A stretch of 64,000 nt of DNA from Enterococcus silesiacus (GCA_001465115.1 CP013614.1:3864142-3928141); one strand, 5' to 3'; numbered from the stretch's first letter, positions 1 through 7,851 are shown. The notes: generated by a model not told the origin, from the sequence alone. Numbers and translations: made by a program.

Positions 1-103
1 TTTTTAGACTGTAAGCAAATGATTAGCGGAACTAGCTAGAAGTCCTTATAATATAAGATAAAGATACGTATAAAAAGTTTAAAATTGAAAGGCAGTGAAC
101 AGC

Positions 104-226
104 ATGAGTAAAACAAAAGAAGAAAAAGTCGCAAGAAATGGTAAAATCGGGAAAACATTAGCCGTTGTTGTCGGTGGGCTTTATTTGGTCAAAATGCTGA
201 AAGGCAAAAAGAACGTTAAAAAATAG
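104..226 (+). CDS. small basic membrane-associated peptide, unknown function
   Basis: I do not recognise this 40-codon frame. It starts with ATG and encodes a peptide with Lys/Arg-rich ends around a hydrophobic stretch (about residues 18-32, ending LYLVKML), so a single short membrane segment is plausible. A TATAAT -10 box lies at 47-52 and a purine-rich weak ribosome site precedes the start. A good rho-independent terminator follows 12 bases after the stop, so it would be a monocistronic transcript. Reality of the gene is inferred from this promoter-ORF-terminator layout; function is unknown. Confidence 0.55.
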   Translation: MSKTKEEKVARNGKIGKTLAVVVGGLYLVKMLKGKKNVKK

Positions 227-237
227 AAACTATTGGG

Positions 238-277
238 AAAGCAGTCTTGATTTTTAGGTCAGGATTGCTTTCTTTTT
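238..277 (+). terminator. rho-independent terminator after the small peptide gene
   Basis: A 13-base stem (AAAGCAGTCTTGA pairing with TCAGGATTGCTTT, two G-T wobbles, 8-base loop) is followed by a T-rich run. Confidence 0.8.
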
Positions 278-326
278 ATTTTTCATTGACACTGACTGAA
301 AAGACTTTTAAAATAAGTAGGTAAAT

Positions 327-362
327 GTTCTCGTAGCTCAGTAGGATAGAGCAATCGCCTCC
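327..362 (+). pseudogene. 5' half of a tRNA (remnant)
   Basis: The 36 bases carry a tRNA-like acceptor strand, a clean D arm (GCTC / GAGC at 336-339 and 349-352 around AGTAGGATA) and the 5' anticodon stem ending CGCCTCC. They closely match the same part of the intact tRNA-Arg 93 bases downstream. After position 362 the similarity stops: there is no matching 3' anticodon stem, no T arm and no acceptor 3' strand, so this cannot be a working tRNA. The break falls in the anticodon loop, a common crossover site of tRNA-targeting integrases. It may be a scar of a lost element or a recombined duplicate. Confidence 0.6.
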
Positions 363-419
363 AAAGAAAGGACACATCTGGTTTTTAATCAGTCGGAGGG
401 GAGTATTAAATTTTATTTT

Positions 420-493
420 GTCCCAGTACCTCAGTAGGATAGAGGGTTCGCCTCCTAAGCGAAACGTCGCAGGTTCGATTCCTGTCTGGGACG
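420..493 (+). tRNA. tRNA-Arg (anticodon CCT)
   Basis: A complete cloverleaf folds by eye: acceptor GTCCCAG/CTGGGAC (420-426 with 486-492), D stem CCTC/GAGG, anticodon stem TTCGC/GCGAA with loop CTCCTAA (anticodon CCT at 454-456), variable ACGTC, and T arm GCAGG-TTCGATT-CCTGT with one G-T pair. The discriminator base is G493 and CCA is not encoded. It reads AGG codons. A truncated tRNA-like sequence precedes it. Confidence 0.92.
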
Positions 494-711
494 TCATAGA
501 AAGTCCGCTGGAAGCCTTTGTAATAACGGTTTTCAGTTTTTTATACATGTTCCTATATAGTACCATTCAATCAAATAGTGTTAAATCTTTGTAGACACTT
601 TTTGTCTATCTATCCCACCAAGTGCTTGTTGTACAAGTTAAGCAATCAATTCAGCAAGGATTATTCACAAGGATATGTTATAGTTTGTAGAAAAAATAAA
701 AGAGGTATGTT

Positions 712-1743
712 ATGGAAATAAAGGATAATATCCGTGGGTATCCTAACAAGTCAAATCTTAAGTATAATCGTTTGGGACAAATGTATTTTGATGATCTGCT
801 CTACGTTACAAAATGGACTGTACAACATCATACCCTTCATAGTGAAACACAGTTTGTCTACTTAGAACCTGAACAATTTAATTTTGATAGTTCGACGATA
901 GAATCTTTGAAAACACGCCTCAATCATAACGGATTTCTTCCCGAATACGACGAAATATTAAGTCCGTATCACCGTAATAAACACTTAGAACTTTACTTTG
1001 TAACTAAGGGATCATTACGCATTAAGGTTCAAAAAGATTTTTATACGCTGAATACTGGTTCTGCCTTGTTTATTAATTCAAATACAAATCATAGTGATGT
1101 CATTTCATTGGAACCTCTAGAGTTGTATATTATTGGCTTTAACGAAAATTTCTTTCATGATAATACACTTCAGGCTATACAAAACACGAAGTTTCGTCAT
1201 TTTATCAATCAGACTTTCCAAGTGCATAATAAGGATAGTGAAGCGTGGTTTATCGATACTAAAGATGGCGGACAATTTTTGAGACACTACACAGAACTCA
1301 TGCGTGATGAGCTAACAATACGTACTATAGGATATGCTGACCTGGTTCGAATTGCTGGCCTTCGTATACTGGACAGGTTCTCAAAAGAAACGCCAACGAT
1401 AGTCAAAGACTCGGGAAGAAACCATAAACTCCTAATATTTCATGAGGTAACTCAATATTTAGATCATTACTATGGTTCTGCTAGTTTGACTGATTTGGCT
1501 GATTATTTGAAATTTTCTAAATCCTATTTTAATCGCATAATTAAGGAAGTTTCTGGAAAAACTTATACGGATCTATTACAGGAGGTTCGCATCGAAAAAG
1601 CTAAGGAAATGTTACGGAAAACGGATGAGCCGATCATGGAAATTGCCCAGAAAGTCGGCTATACAAACATGACTTATTTTTATGAATTATTTAAATCAAT
1701 GACGGGTGTTACACCAAAAGAGTATCGTGAAAAGACTATTTAG
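712..1743 (+). CDS. AraC-family transcriptional regulator with cupin-type sensor domain
   Basis: The protein has 343 residues. The N-terminal part (about 90-190) has the beta-rich cupin pattern of AraC-type ligand-binding domains, including an H-x-E-x-Y segment. The C-terminal 100 residues carry the double helix-turn-helix: LTDLADYLKFSKSYFNRIIK as the first HTH and IMEIAQKVGYTNMTYFYELF as the second, ending in the typical G-V-T-P-K-E-Y-R. AGAGG lies six bases before the ATG. The gene sits directly upstream of a GH3 glycosidase in the same orientation, so it probably activates that gene in response to a plant- or host-derived glucoside. Sugar specificity cannot be read from the sequence. A terminator overlaps its stop codon, so it is transcribed separately from the glycosidase. 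Confidence 0.9.
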   Translation: MEIKDNIRGYPNKSNLKYNRLGQMYFDDLLYVTKWTVQHHTLHSETQFVYLEPEQFNFDSSTIESLKTRLNHNGFLPEYDEILSPYHRNKHLELYFVTKGSLRIKVQKDFYTLNTGSALFINSNTNHSDVISLEPLELYIIGFNENFFHDNTLQAIQNTKFRHFINQTFQVHNKDSEAWFIDTKDGGQFLRHYTELMRDELTIRTIGYADLVRIAGLRILDRFSKETPTIVKDSGRNHKLLIFHEVTQYLDHYYGSASLTDLADYLKFSKSYFNRIIKEVSGKTYTDLLQEVRIEKAKEMLRKTDEPIMEIAQKVGYTNMTYFYELFKSMTGVTPKEYREKTI

Positions 1744-1774
1744 TGCTTAAAAAGCTAGATAGTCTTTTTTTTTA
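1731..1774 (+). terminator. terminator overlapping the araC-type stop codon
   Basis: AAAGACTAT (1731-1739) pairs with ATAGTCTTT (1759-1767), with an inner GCTT/AAGC pairing, and is followed by a long T run. The stop codon lies inside the stem. Confidence 0.85.
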
Positions 1775-1788
1775 ACTTTCTAAGACAA

Positions 1789-1816
1789 TGACAGGGTATT
1801 CAAATCACTCTATAAT
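1789..1816 (+). promoter_or_regulatory. promoter of the GH3 glycosidase gene
   Basis: ATGACA (1789-1794) and TATAAT (1811-1816) with a 16-base spacer form a good vegetative promoter. Confidence 0.7.
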
Positions 1817-1824
1817 ACTCTTAT

Positions 1825-1849
1825 ATCTTGAACTTAACTATTTCAAGAT
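1825..1849 (+). promoter_or_regulatory. perfect inverted repeat in the GH3 leader (possible operator)
   Basis: ATCTTGAA and TTCAAGAT form perfect 8-base arms around nine bases, lying just after the expected transcription start and before the RBS. Such placement suggests a regulator site. Whether the neighbouring AraC-type protein or a LacI-type repressor binds it is unknown. Confidence 0.5.
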
Positions 1850-1873
1850 TCAGGTTGAGGAGGATATTGTATC

Positions 1874-4273
1874 ATGACATATGAAATTGATTATCGTACA
1901 CTTGTTGGAAAAATGACACTTGAGGAAAAAGCATCCCTTATGTCAGGAGAAAATTTTTGGTATTCACAGAGTTTGCCACAATATGGCATCCCAGCGATTA
2001 TGCTCACAGATGGTCCCCATGGGCTGCGTAAGCAAATTGGTGATGCTGATCACTTAGGGATTAATGGAAGTATTCCAGCAACATGTTTCCCTACTGCAGC
2101 GACTATCGCAAATAGCTGGGATGTTGATCTTATTCGTGAAATGGGAGTAGCGCTTGGTACAGAAGCAGCAGCCGAATCTATTAGTGTCGTTTTAGGACCT
2201 GGTATGAATATCAAACGGGATCCATTATCAGGGCGTAACTTCGAATATTTTTCAGAGGATCCTTACCTATCTGGTAAACTCTCATCTGCACTGATTCGAG
2301 GTATGCAAGAGAAAGGGATTGCGGCGTGTGCGAAACACTTTGCTGTTAACTCTCAAGAGTACTTACGAATGACGATTGATGAAATTGTTGATAAACGTGC
2401 ATTGCATGAACTTTACCTTGAATCTTTTAGAATGGCTGTCCAAGAGGGAAAGGTAATTTCGATGATGACCTCTTATAATAAAGTCAATGGCACATATACC
2501 AATGAGAATGATTATCTTTTAGATACAGTCCTCAAAAAAACATGGGGCTTTGATGGCTTAATTGTCACAGACTGGGGCGGCAATAATGACCGTGTTGCTG
2601 GTTTAAAGGCTGGTAACCAACTTGAAATGCCTTCAACTCTTGGTGTTACCGATTTAGAAATCGTAAACGCTGTCCGTTCTGGAGACCTTGAAGAATCGAT
2701 ACTTGACACCCGTGTTTTAGAGTTCTTAAAAGTTGTTGATAAAATTAAGCCATTACCTGCTGAGGCTGCCGATATGGAAGCACATCATGAAAAAGCTGTC
2801 GATATTGCAAGTCAGTCGATGGTTCTACTAAAAAACAAAGACAATTGTTTACCTTTAAATTCTAAAACTAAAGTCGCGGTGATCGGCGATTTTGCAGAAA
2901 CACCTCGTTATCAAGGGGCTGGTAGTTCATCAATCAATGCTTACAAGCTTGATAATCTTTTAAATGCCTTAGATGAAACAGATATTGAGGTCGTGGCTTA
3001 TGCAAAAGGCTTCGAGCGTTACGGTAATACCAAAAAAGCTGTCTATGATGAAGCTTTACAAGCTGCTGGTCAAGCAGATACGCTCTTAGTCTTCCTAGGT
3101 TTAGACGAAAGCTATGAGTCAGAAGGGGTAGATCGTAGTCACCTCAATTTACCACAAGACCAAATTACACTCATCAATCAGTTAACCAAACTCAATAAAA
3201 AAATAATCGTATTGCTTGCTGGTGGAGCTGTCATGAGTTTACCATTCATCAATGAAATTGATGCTTGTATCCATACCTATCTTGCTGGACAAGGTGGTGG
3301 TAAAGCCCTTGCGAAAATCTTAACGGGTGAAGTGAACCCTTCTGGAAAACTATCCGAGACTTACCCGTTATCATACGAAGAGGTCTCATCGGCTGGTTAC
3401 TTTCCTGGTAAAGAAGCAATATCAGAACATCGTGAAAGTATTTTTATAGGGTATCGTTATTTTGATACGAAAAAAATACCCGTTCAATTTGAATTTGGTT
3501 TCGGTTTATCGTATACAAGCTTCACCTACAATCATGTTATGTTTGAAGATAATCATATAACTTTAGAAGTTACCAATACGGGAGCTGTAGGTGGGAGTGA
3601 CGTCGTACAAGTCTATGTACATAAAAAAGACTCACCATTAATGCGAGCAGATCAAGAATTGAAAGGCTTTGCGAAAGTTCCTTTGCAAGCGCATGAAAAA
3701 AAACGTGTCACCATTGAGCTTTCTGACCACGCCTTCCATTTTTACAATGTAGAAACAGAAAGCTGGGCCATTGAAGAGGGGGCTTATGAAATTCGTGTAG
3801 GCAGCAGTTCTCGCACCATTCATCAAGTCATAGAAGTGACTAAAAATGGGATTCAAGCACCTGTAACAATGTGCAATATTCCTAAAAGCTATAAAGAACT
3901 CGATATCCATAATATCTCAGACAGTGATTTTGAAGCTTTAGTCGGCTATAAATTACCAGATTCAAATTGGGATCGTAAAGCTCCAGTCAATTTGAATACA
4001 AGTATCGTAGAGACAGCCACTAAGGGAGTTGTCGGTAAGTTTGTTAATTGGATAATTCTTCGCATGTATAAGAATAAAATGAAAAAAGGAGAGCCTCATG
4101 CGGCGAATGCCATTCTATTGGTACAAAGCATGCCTTTCCGTACATTATCCCGTATGACAGGTGGATCGATTAATGAAGAAATGTTAGCTGGCATGATGAT
4201 GGCGGTGGATGGTCATTTCTTCAAAGGTACAACAAAAGTTATCAAAAATATACCATCGAAAAAATCAAAGTAA
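1874..4273 (+). CDS. glycoside hydrolase family 3 beta-glucosidase
   Basis: The 799-residue protein has the full GH3 plan: a TIM-barrel with the KHF motif (residues 154-156) and the nucleophile Asp233 in VTDWGG, then an alpha/beta sandwich domain, then a C-terminal fibronectin-III-like domain (about 560-650). A further 130-residue tail, rich in Met and Lys with a hydrophobic segment, is of a kind seen in Lactobacillales GH3 enzymes. There is no signal peptide, so the enzyme is cytoplasmic and would cleave beta-glucosides taken up intact. No sugar transporter is encoded next to it, so uptake must be provided elsewhere. The RBS is GAGGAGG. Expression is probably set by the upstream AraC-type protein. 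Exact substrate is not predictable from the sequence. Confidence 0.93.
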   Translation: MTYEIDYRTLVGKMTLEEKASLMSGENFWYSQSLPQYGIPAIMLTDGPHGLRKQIGDADHLGINGSIPATCFPTAATIANSWDVDLIREMGVALGTEAAAESISVVLGPGMNIKRDPLSGRNFEYFSEDPYLSGKLSSALIRGMQEKGIAACAKHFAVNSQEYLRMTIDEIVDKRALHELYLESFRMAVQEGKVISMMTSYNKVNGTYTNENDYLLDTVLKKTWGFDGLIVTDWGGNNDRVAGLKAGNQLEMPSTLGVTDLEIVNAVRSGDLEESILDTRVLEFLKVVDKIKPLPAEAADMEAHHEKAVDIASQSMVLLKNKDNCLPLNSKTKVAVIGDFAETPRYQGAGSSSINAYKLDNLLNALDETDIEVVAYAKGFERYGNTKKAVYDEALQAAGQADTLLVFLGLDESYESEGVDRSHLNLPQDQITLINQLTKLNKKIIVLLAGGAVMSLPFINEIDACIHTYLAGQGGGKALAKILTGEVNPSGKLSETYPLSYEEVSSAGYFPGKEAISEHRESIFIGYRYFDTKKIPVQFEFGFGLSYTSFTYNHVMFEDNHITLEVTNTGAVGGSDVVQVYVHKKDSPLMRADQELKGFAKVPLQAHEKKRVTIELSDHAFHFYNVETESWAIEEGAYEIRVGSSSRTIHQVIEVTKNGIQAPVTMCNIPKSYKELDIHNISDSDFEALVGYKLPDSNWDRKAPVNLNTSIVETATKGVVGKFVNWIILRMYKNKMKKGEPHAANAILLVQSMPFRTLSRMTGGSINEEMLAGMMMAVDGHFFKGTTKVIKNIPSKKSK

Positions 4274-4337
4274 ACTTATCTGATTGAGTCTATCGTTCTT
4301 AATTTGCTAAGTCATGACACCTCATAAATAAAAAATA

Positions 4338-4386
4338 GCATTGTTAGATATCAGCTTCGATGATAACTAACAATGCCTGGTTTTTT
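4338..4386 (+). terminator. terminator after the GH3 gene
   Basis: GCATTGTTAG (4338-4347) and CTAACAATGC (4367-4376) with an inner TATCA/TGATA pairing make a long hairpin followed by TTTTTT. Confidence 0.85.
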
Positions 4387-4446
4387 AGGGGTGTACGCCA
4401 AATAATGTGGAGTACAGAGATTGATCCTCAGGTCAACGACCAACAC

Positions 4447-5097
4447 TTAACTCAGATCGATATTCTGCAAATAAGACCCTAAAAATGACCAATCGTGTTC
4501 AATAGTAGACTCAAGCTTTTGATTATAAAAAACAGCTGCAGGATGATAGATTGGAAACAGTGTGTAGGTATCACTCGTTGCAGTAAGCTGATTTGTCTCA
4601 CTTGAGTAAGTCAGAATTGGTAAATGGAGCAATCGTCCATGATAGGTTGAAATCTTAAAATTATTCCCTAAAAGACGTTGCAGACCAATATTGCCCATTG
4701 GTACAAGGATTTTAGGCTGGATCGTTTGGATTTCGTAATCTAATAATGGTGCATAAGCCAATACTTCAGCTTTATTAGGTGTTCGATTAGGGTATTTTGT
4801 TTCGACGAGACCAGTTTTTTTATTGCGTTGCTGTTTGATACGGAAAGGTCTGCTTCTAACGGCGCTAGTAATGTAGAGATCTTCTCGGTTTAATCCCGCT
4901 TGTGCTAACCAACCATCTAGTTTTTTTCCTGATCTACCGCTAAAAGGAATGCTCGTTTTTATTTCAGTTTCCCCAGGAGCTTCTCCGATTAACATCAATA
5001 CTGCATTCTTAGGACCTTTTCCAGAAAGGAACCCTTCTAGATGATGACCCTGCATTTTTTGTTCAACAGTTTCAACTAATTTTTTAGGATAGTTCAT
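4447..5097 (-). CDS. uracil-DNA glycosylase, family 4-like, without iron-sulphur cysteines
   Basis: The 216-residue protein carries the family 4 UDG motif GEAPGETE...PFSGRSGKKLD in its N-terminal third and an HPAAVFY motif near the C-terminus. These form the uracil pocket and DNA-reading loop of enzymes that excise uracil from DNA. Canonical family 4 enzymes bind a 4Fe-4S cluster through four cysteines. This protein contains no cysteine at all, so it must be a cluster-free variant. I chose the start MNYPKK at 5097 because an upstream in-frame ATG at 5139 lies inside the terminator hairpin of the preceding gene, while AGAAAG stands before 5097. It follows the aminopeptidase gene on the same strand. 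Confidence 0.82.
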   Translation of the reverse strand: MNYPKKLVETVEQKMQGHHLEGFLSGKGPKNAVLMLIGEAPGETEIKTSIPFSGRSGKKLDGWLAQAGLNREDLYITSAVRSRPFRIKQQRNKKTGLVETKYPNRTPNKAEVLAYAPLLDYEIQTIQPKILVPMGNIGLQRLLGNNFKISTYHGRLLHLPILTYSSETNQLTATSDTYTLFPIYHPAAVFYNQKLESTIEHDWSFLGSYLQNIDLS

Positions 5098-5114
5098 GAT
5101 GGATGTCTTCTTTC

Positions 5115-5154
5115 TAAAAAAACGTACTGATTTATTCAATCAGCACGTTTTTTT
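5115..5154 (-). terminator. terminator between the aminopeptidase and UDG genes
   Basis: AACGTACTGA (5121-5130) pairs with TCAGCACGTT (5140-5149), with T runs on both strands. It ends the minus-strand aminopeptidase transcript. Confidence 0.85.
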
Positions 5155-5158
5155 CTTT

Positions 5159-5977
5159 TTAAGCCCAATCACCATTACGGAAAATCGGAACACGTGTGCC
5201 GTCTTCTCTAATGCCGTCAATATCCATTTGGTCCGATCCAACCATGAAATCAACATGTGTATGACTACGGTTTAGACCAGCTTCTTTTAATTCTTCTTCA
5301 CTCATCTCAGTTCCGCCTTGTAGATTAAAAGCATACGCTGAGCCGAAAGCTAAGTGATTTGAAGCATTTTCATCAAATAAAGTATTGTAGAAAATGATGC
5401 CAGATTGAGAAATCGGTGATGGATCTGGCACTAAAGCAACTTCGCCTAAATGACGTGCGCCTTCGTCTGTTTCAAGTAACTTCGCTAATACTTCTTCACC
5501 TTGTTCGGCAGAAAAATCAATGACTTTACCGTCTTTAAAGGTAAATTTCATACCAGAAATAGTTGTACCAGCATAACTTAAGTTAGCCAATGCTTTTCCA
5601 GAAGCTGATTGAAACGTCGCAACACGATTTGCATCTACACCTGATAATGCATCAGGATTAGCAGATACTACGCTGATTCGGCTGGCACCTTTAGCGATCC
5701 AGTCATCGGTTTGATCTATTTTATGTTGAGGAATATTCTCTAAATATTTTTCATCAGCATGCAGTAAAAACTCACGTTGCACGATATCGTCATTCCATTG
5801 AACGATCACCTCGCCTGCCCCTAATTTATAAGCTTCTTCTGTAATCAATCGTGCCAAAGGTGCTTGATCCACACTGATTTGTAACACAACGCTTTGTCCT
5901 TTTTGAACGTTAACGCCAGTTTCAGCGATCAGTCGTGCATACTTTTTTAATGTCCCGTCAAAATTTGGTAATGTCAT
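5159..5977 (-). CDS. M29-family aminopeptidase (PepS/AmpS type) with a large internal deletion
   Basis: The ends match M29 metallo-aminopeptidases closely: N-terminal LPNF...YARLIAETGVNVQKGQ and C-terminal PDPSPISQSG...LFDENASNHLAFG...RSHTHVDFM...DGTRVPIFRNG. Family members have about 410 residues. This frame has only 272, because the middle (about 140 residues after GKALA near residue 130, rejoining at NLSYAG) is missing without a frame break. One of the metal-binding glutamates normally sits near residue 250, within or at the edge of the missing block, so catalysis is doubtful. It could be an in-frame pseudogene. The gene has its own terminator. AGGAGG precedes the ATG. Confidence 0.8.
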   Translation of the reverse strand: MTLPNFDGTLKKYARLIAETGVNVQKGQSVVLQISVDQAPLARLITEEAYKLGAGEVIVQWNDDIVQREFLLHADEKYLENIPQHKIDQTDDWIAKGASRISVVSANPDALSGVDANRVATFQSASGKALANLSYAGTTISGMKFTFKDGKVIDFSAEQGEEVLAKLLETDEGARHLGEVALVPDPSPISQSGIIFYNTLFDENASNHLAFGSAYAFNLQGGTEMSEEELKEAGLNRSHTHVDFMVGSDQMDIDGIREDGTRVPIFRNGDWA

Positions 5978-6146
5978 AGAATAACCTCCTGATTTTTAAT
6001 CTTATAATCTTCCATATCATAACACGTAAAGAGTACCAACTCAATCAATCAAGCAGGAACACGTTCTTATTTAATCCAAGAAAAAAACGCTTGAAAGTCC
6101 CGTCTAATCAAATAAATAAAAAAATATAAAACGAAGGACTAGTATT

Positions 6147-6174
6147 TTGCAGAATAAACAAATCGTGTTACAAT
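6147..6174 (+). promoter_or_regulatory. promoter of the TetR-type gene
   Basis: TTGCAG (6147-6152), a 16-base spacer and an extended -10 TGT-TACAAT (6166-6174). Confidence 0.65.
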
Positions 6175-6231
6175 AACTGTAGTATTTATATGGAAGCGTT
6201 GTAAAGGATAGGTAGAGGGGATTGAAAGATT

Positions 6232-6804
6232 ATGGCAAGAAAAAAAACAATTACTAAAGATCAGATTTTAAATGCTGCATACGAAGTAGTGGCCACAGAA
6301 GGCTTTTCGAAATTCACCGCACGAAACATTGCAACCAAAATGAAATGCTCAACACAACCTATTTATTTAGAATTCAAGAATATGGATGATTTAAAAGAAG
6401 AATTATTTGAAAAGATCCATCAATATTTAGCTAAAGAAGTATTTCCTGTGACGCATACAGGTAATACGATTGTGGATCTCGCTTTAAATTACATTCACTT
6501 TGCTAAAAACGAAAGTAAATTATACCGTGCGTTATACTTAGAAGAATACGGTGGCGGAAAAAGAATGCAAGAATTTTCGTACAGTTATTTTTCAAATGCA
6601 GTCAAACAAGACCCTGATTATAAGAAATTAAAAGATACTGAAATCAATTCTCTTCATATGGGAACTTGGATCGTTGCAACAGGGATTGCAGCATTGATGA
6701 CTTCCGGCATTATTCGTCCAACGGACCAACAAATCGAACGCTTGATGAAAGAAGCGATCGATCAAATATTAGAGCGGAATGAACCAATTGATATTGATAG
6801 CTAA
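6232..6804 (+). CDS. TetR/AcrR-family transcriptional regulator
   Basis: The 190-residue protein has the TetR N-terminal DNA-binding domain: ITKDQILNAAYEVVATEGF, then the recognition helix region FTARNIATKMKCSTQPIYLEF. The helical C-terminal domain (about 70-185) would bind a ligand and dimerise. Its ligand and targets are not evident. It is flanked by divergent and convergent genes (aminopeptidase upstream on the other strand, flavodoxin convergent), so it is monocistronic. A likely target is itself or the divergent aminopeptidase promoter region. RBS is GAGGGG. Confidence 0.88.
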   Translation: MARKKTITKDQILNAAYEVVATEGFSKFTARNIATKMKCSTQPIYLEFKNMDDLKEELFEKIHQYLAKEVFPVTHTGNTIVDLALNYIHFAKNESKLYRALYLEEYGGGKRMQEFSYSYFSNAVKQDPDYKKLKDTEINSLHMGTWIVATGIAALMTSGIIRPTDQQIERLMKEAIDQILERNEPIDIDS

Positions 6805-6817
6805 ACTGACTAGAAGA

Positions 6818-6858
6818 AGAGGCTGTAACAACACTCATTGAGTATTGTTACAGCCTCT
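6818..6858. terminator. bidirectional hairpin between convergent tetR-type and flavodoxin genes
   Basis: AGAGGCTGTAACAA (6818-6831) and TTGTTACAGCCTCT (6845-6858) pair perfectly, with an inner ACTC/GAGT and three-base loop. There is no long T run, but its place between convergent genes fits termination on both strands. Confidence 0.75.
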
Positions 6859-6872
6859 AGTTATTCAAGTGT

Positions 6873-7316
6873 CTACTTTACAGCTTCTGCTAATTTTTTA
6901 GCAAAGGCTTCTAGGTTTTGAATATCTTCTTCTTCCGCAGCAAGATCGACTTTTACACTATCTGCTCCTTTTGTTGCACCGATTTTTGTAAAAACAGCAT
7001 CAAAGTCATCCACTGACTTACAAAATTCATCATAGAACGTATCCCCAGAACCACAGACGCCATACGTTTTGCCTGATAGATCGATCTCTTGTAATTCCTC
7101 ATAGAAATCTACAATTTCGTCAGGTAATTCACCGTCACCATATGTATAGGTTGCAATAACACAGATGTCAGCATCTTCAAAATCTTCTGGATCAACTTGT
7201 GTACATTCGTTGATTTCAACTTCAATATCTAAATTTTCTAAAGCTTCAGCAACGATATCTGCGATTTCTTCTGTATTTCCAGTCATGCTTGCATAAACGA
7301 TTTTAGCTAAGGTCAT
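6873..7316 (-). CDS. flavodoxin
   Basis: The 147-residue acidic protein has the flavodoxin FMN phosphate loop SMTGNTEEIA (residues 10-19), the second FMN loop TYTYGDGELP and the third loop CGSGDTFYDEFC. It is a small soluble electron carrier. The pyruvate:ferredoxin oxidoreductase encoded at 56.3 kb is a possible electron donor. AGGAGG stands seven bases before the start, and its own promoter precedes it. Confidence 0.93.
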   Translation of the reverse strand: MTLAKIVYASMTGNTEEIADIVAEALENLDIEVEINECTQVDPEDFEDADICVIATYTYGDGELPDEIVDFYEELQEIDLSGKTYGVCGSGDTFYDEFCKSVDDFDAVFTKIGATKGADSVKVDLAAEEEDIQNLEAFAKKLAEAVK

Positions 7317-7347
7317 TAGATTTCCTCCTTCAAATTGTACAATCTTG

Positions 7348-7377
7348 ATTATATCAGAAGAATGAAGGTCATGTAAA
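7348..7377 (-). promoter_or_regulatory. flavodoxin promoter
   Basis: On the minus strand TTTACA (7377-7372), an 18-base spacer and TATAAT (7353-7348). Confidence 0.75.
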
Positions 7378-7396
7378 ACACAAAAATAAGATTAGA

Positions 7397-7419
7397 AGAG
7401 AAGTACAGCTTCTCTTTTT
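7397..7419 (+). terminator. orphan hairpin with T run
   Basis: AGAGAAG (7397-7403) pairs with CTTCTCT (7409-7415) and is followed by Ts on the plus strand. No plus-strand gene lies just upstream. It may insulate the map leader from antisense transcription or end an unseen short RNA. The rest of 7420-7540 shows nothing I can support beyond a likely -10 (TATATA, 7530-7535) for the leader. Confidence 0.45.
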
Positions 7420-7540
7420 ATTGCTTTTGTATCAGTGTTTTTTGCGGAAATGAGCGTGAAAAAGGCATGGAATGTATTTTTAACAACTACTTTTCAGTGA
7501 AATTTTCATAAATTATGATAAAATACTCTTATATAAAGAT

Positions 7541-7827
7541 TATCTAGCTCCTTAGGCTAGTTACTATGCACTGCTCTGATCTCATTGTTGTACAGCATGA
7601 AGAACAAGGTGATTCAATGCTGCACAATACAAGGTGTCTAAAGATACGTTGCTTCTTTTACTCTTTAAGAGCTAAAGCTCTAAAGAGTGAAGGGTTATGA
7701 AGAAAGATAAAATATGTTCGTGGCAAAAAGTGTCACAAACATATTGCCTATTTTTCTATGAGAGTGAACGAGCCCACTGCGCTTTACATGATCTAGCTTT
7801 AAGGCTGATCAAGCTATTTTAGCTTTT
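7541..7827 (+). ncRNA. long structured 5' leader RNA of map
   Basis: This 290-base untranslated stretch contains several strong hairpins. They are CTAGC/GCTAG at 7544-7560, TTGTACAGCAT with ATGCTGCACAA (7586-7626), CTCTTTAAGAGC with GCTCTAAAGAG (7661-7688), GTGGCA/TGTCAC (7720-7736), TGATC-AGC with GCT-GATCA (7789-7811), and AAGCT/AGCTT followed by TTTT (7811-7827). GGCTAGTT (7555-7562) can pair with AACGAGCC (7767-7774) to close the whole fold. The last two hairpins share the GATCA/AAGCT junction and look mutually exclusive, like an attenuator just before the map RBS. The 5' and 3' ends are homologous to the glnR leader at 51.47 kb. It has no T-box or riboswitch consensus that I recognise. 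Confidence 0.6.
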
Positions 7828-7851
7828 AAATTTTTAGGAGGACGATATTAA

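Noticed and set aside
276..566. A 96-codon minus-strand open frame
   Set aside because: It runs antisense through the tRNA-Arg and the tRNA remnant; its middle is the translated complement of the tRNA, a common artefact, and it has no RBS.
5098..5139. Longer N-terminus for the UDG
   Set aside because: The extra codons run back into the terminator hairpin of the preceding gene.
7541..7827. A T-box or known riboswitch before map
   Set aside because: No T-box sequence (AGGGTGG...CCGCG) and no riboswitch consensus I know is visible, and map is not a usual T-box target.
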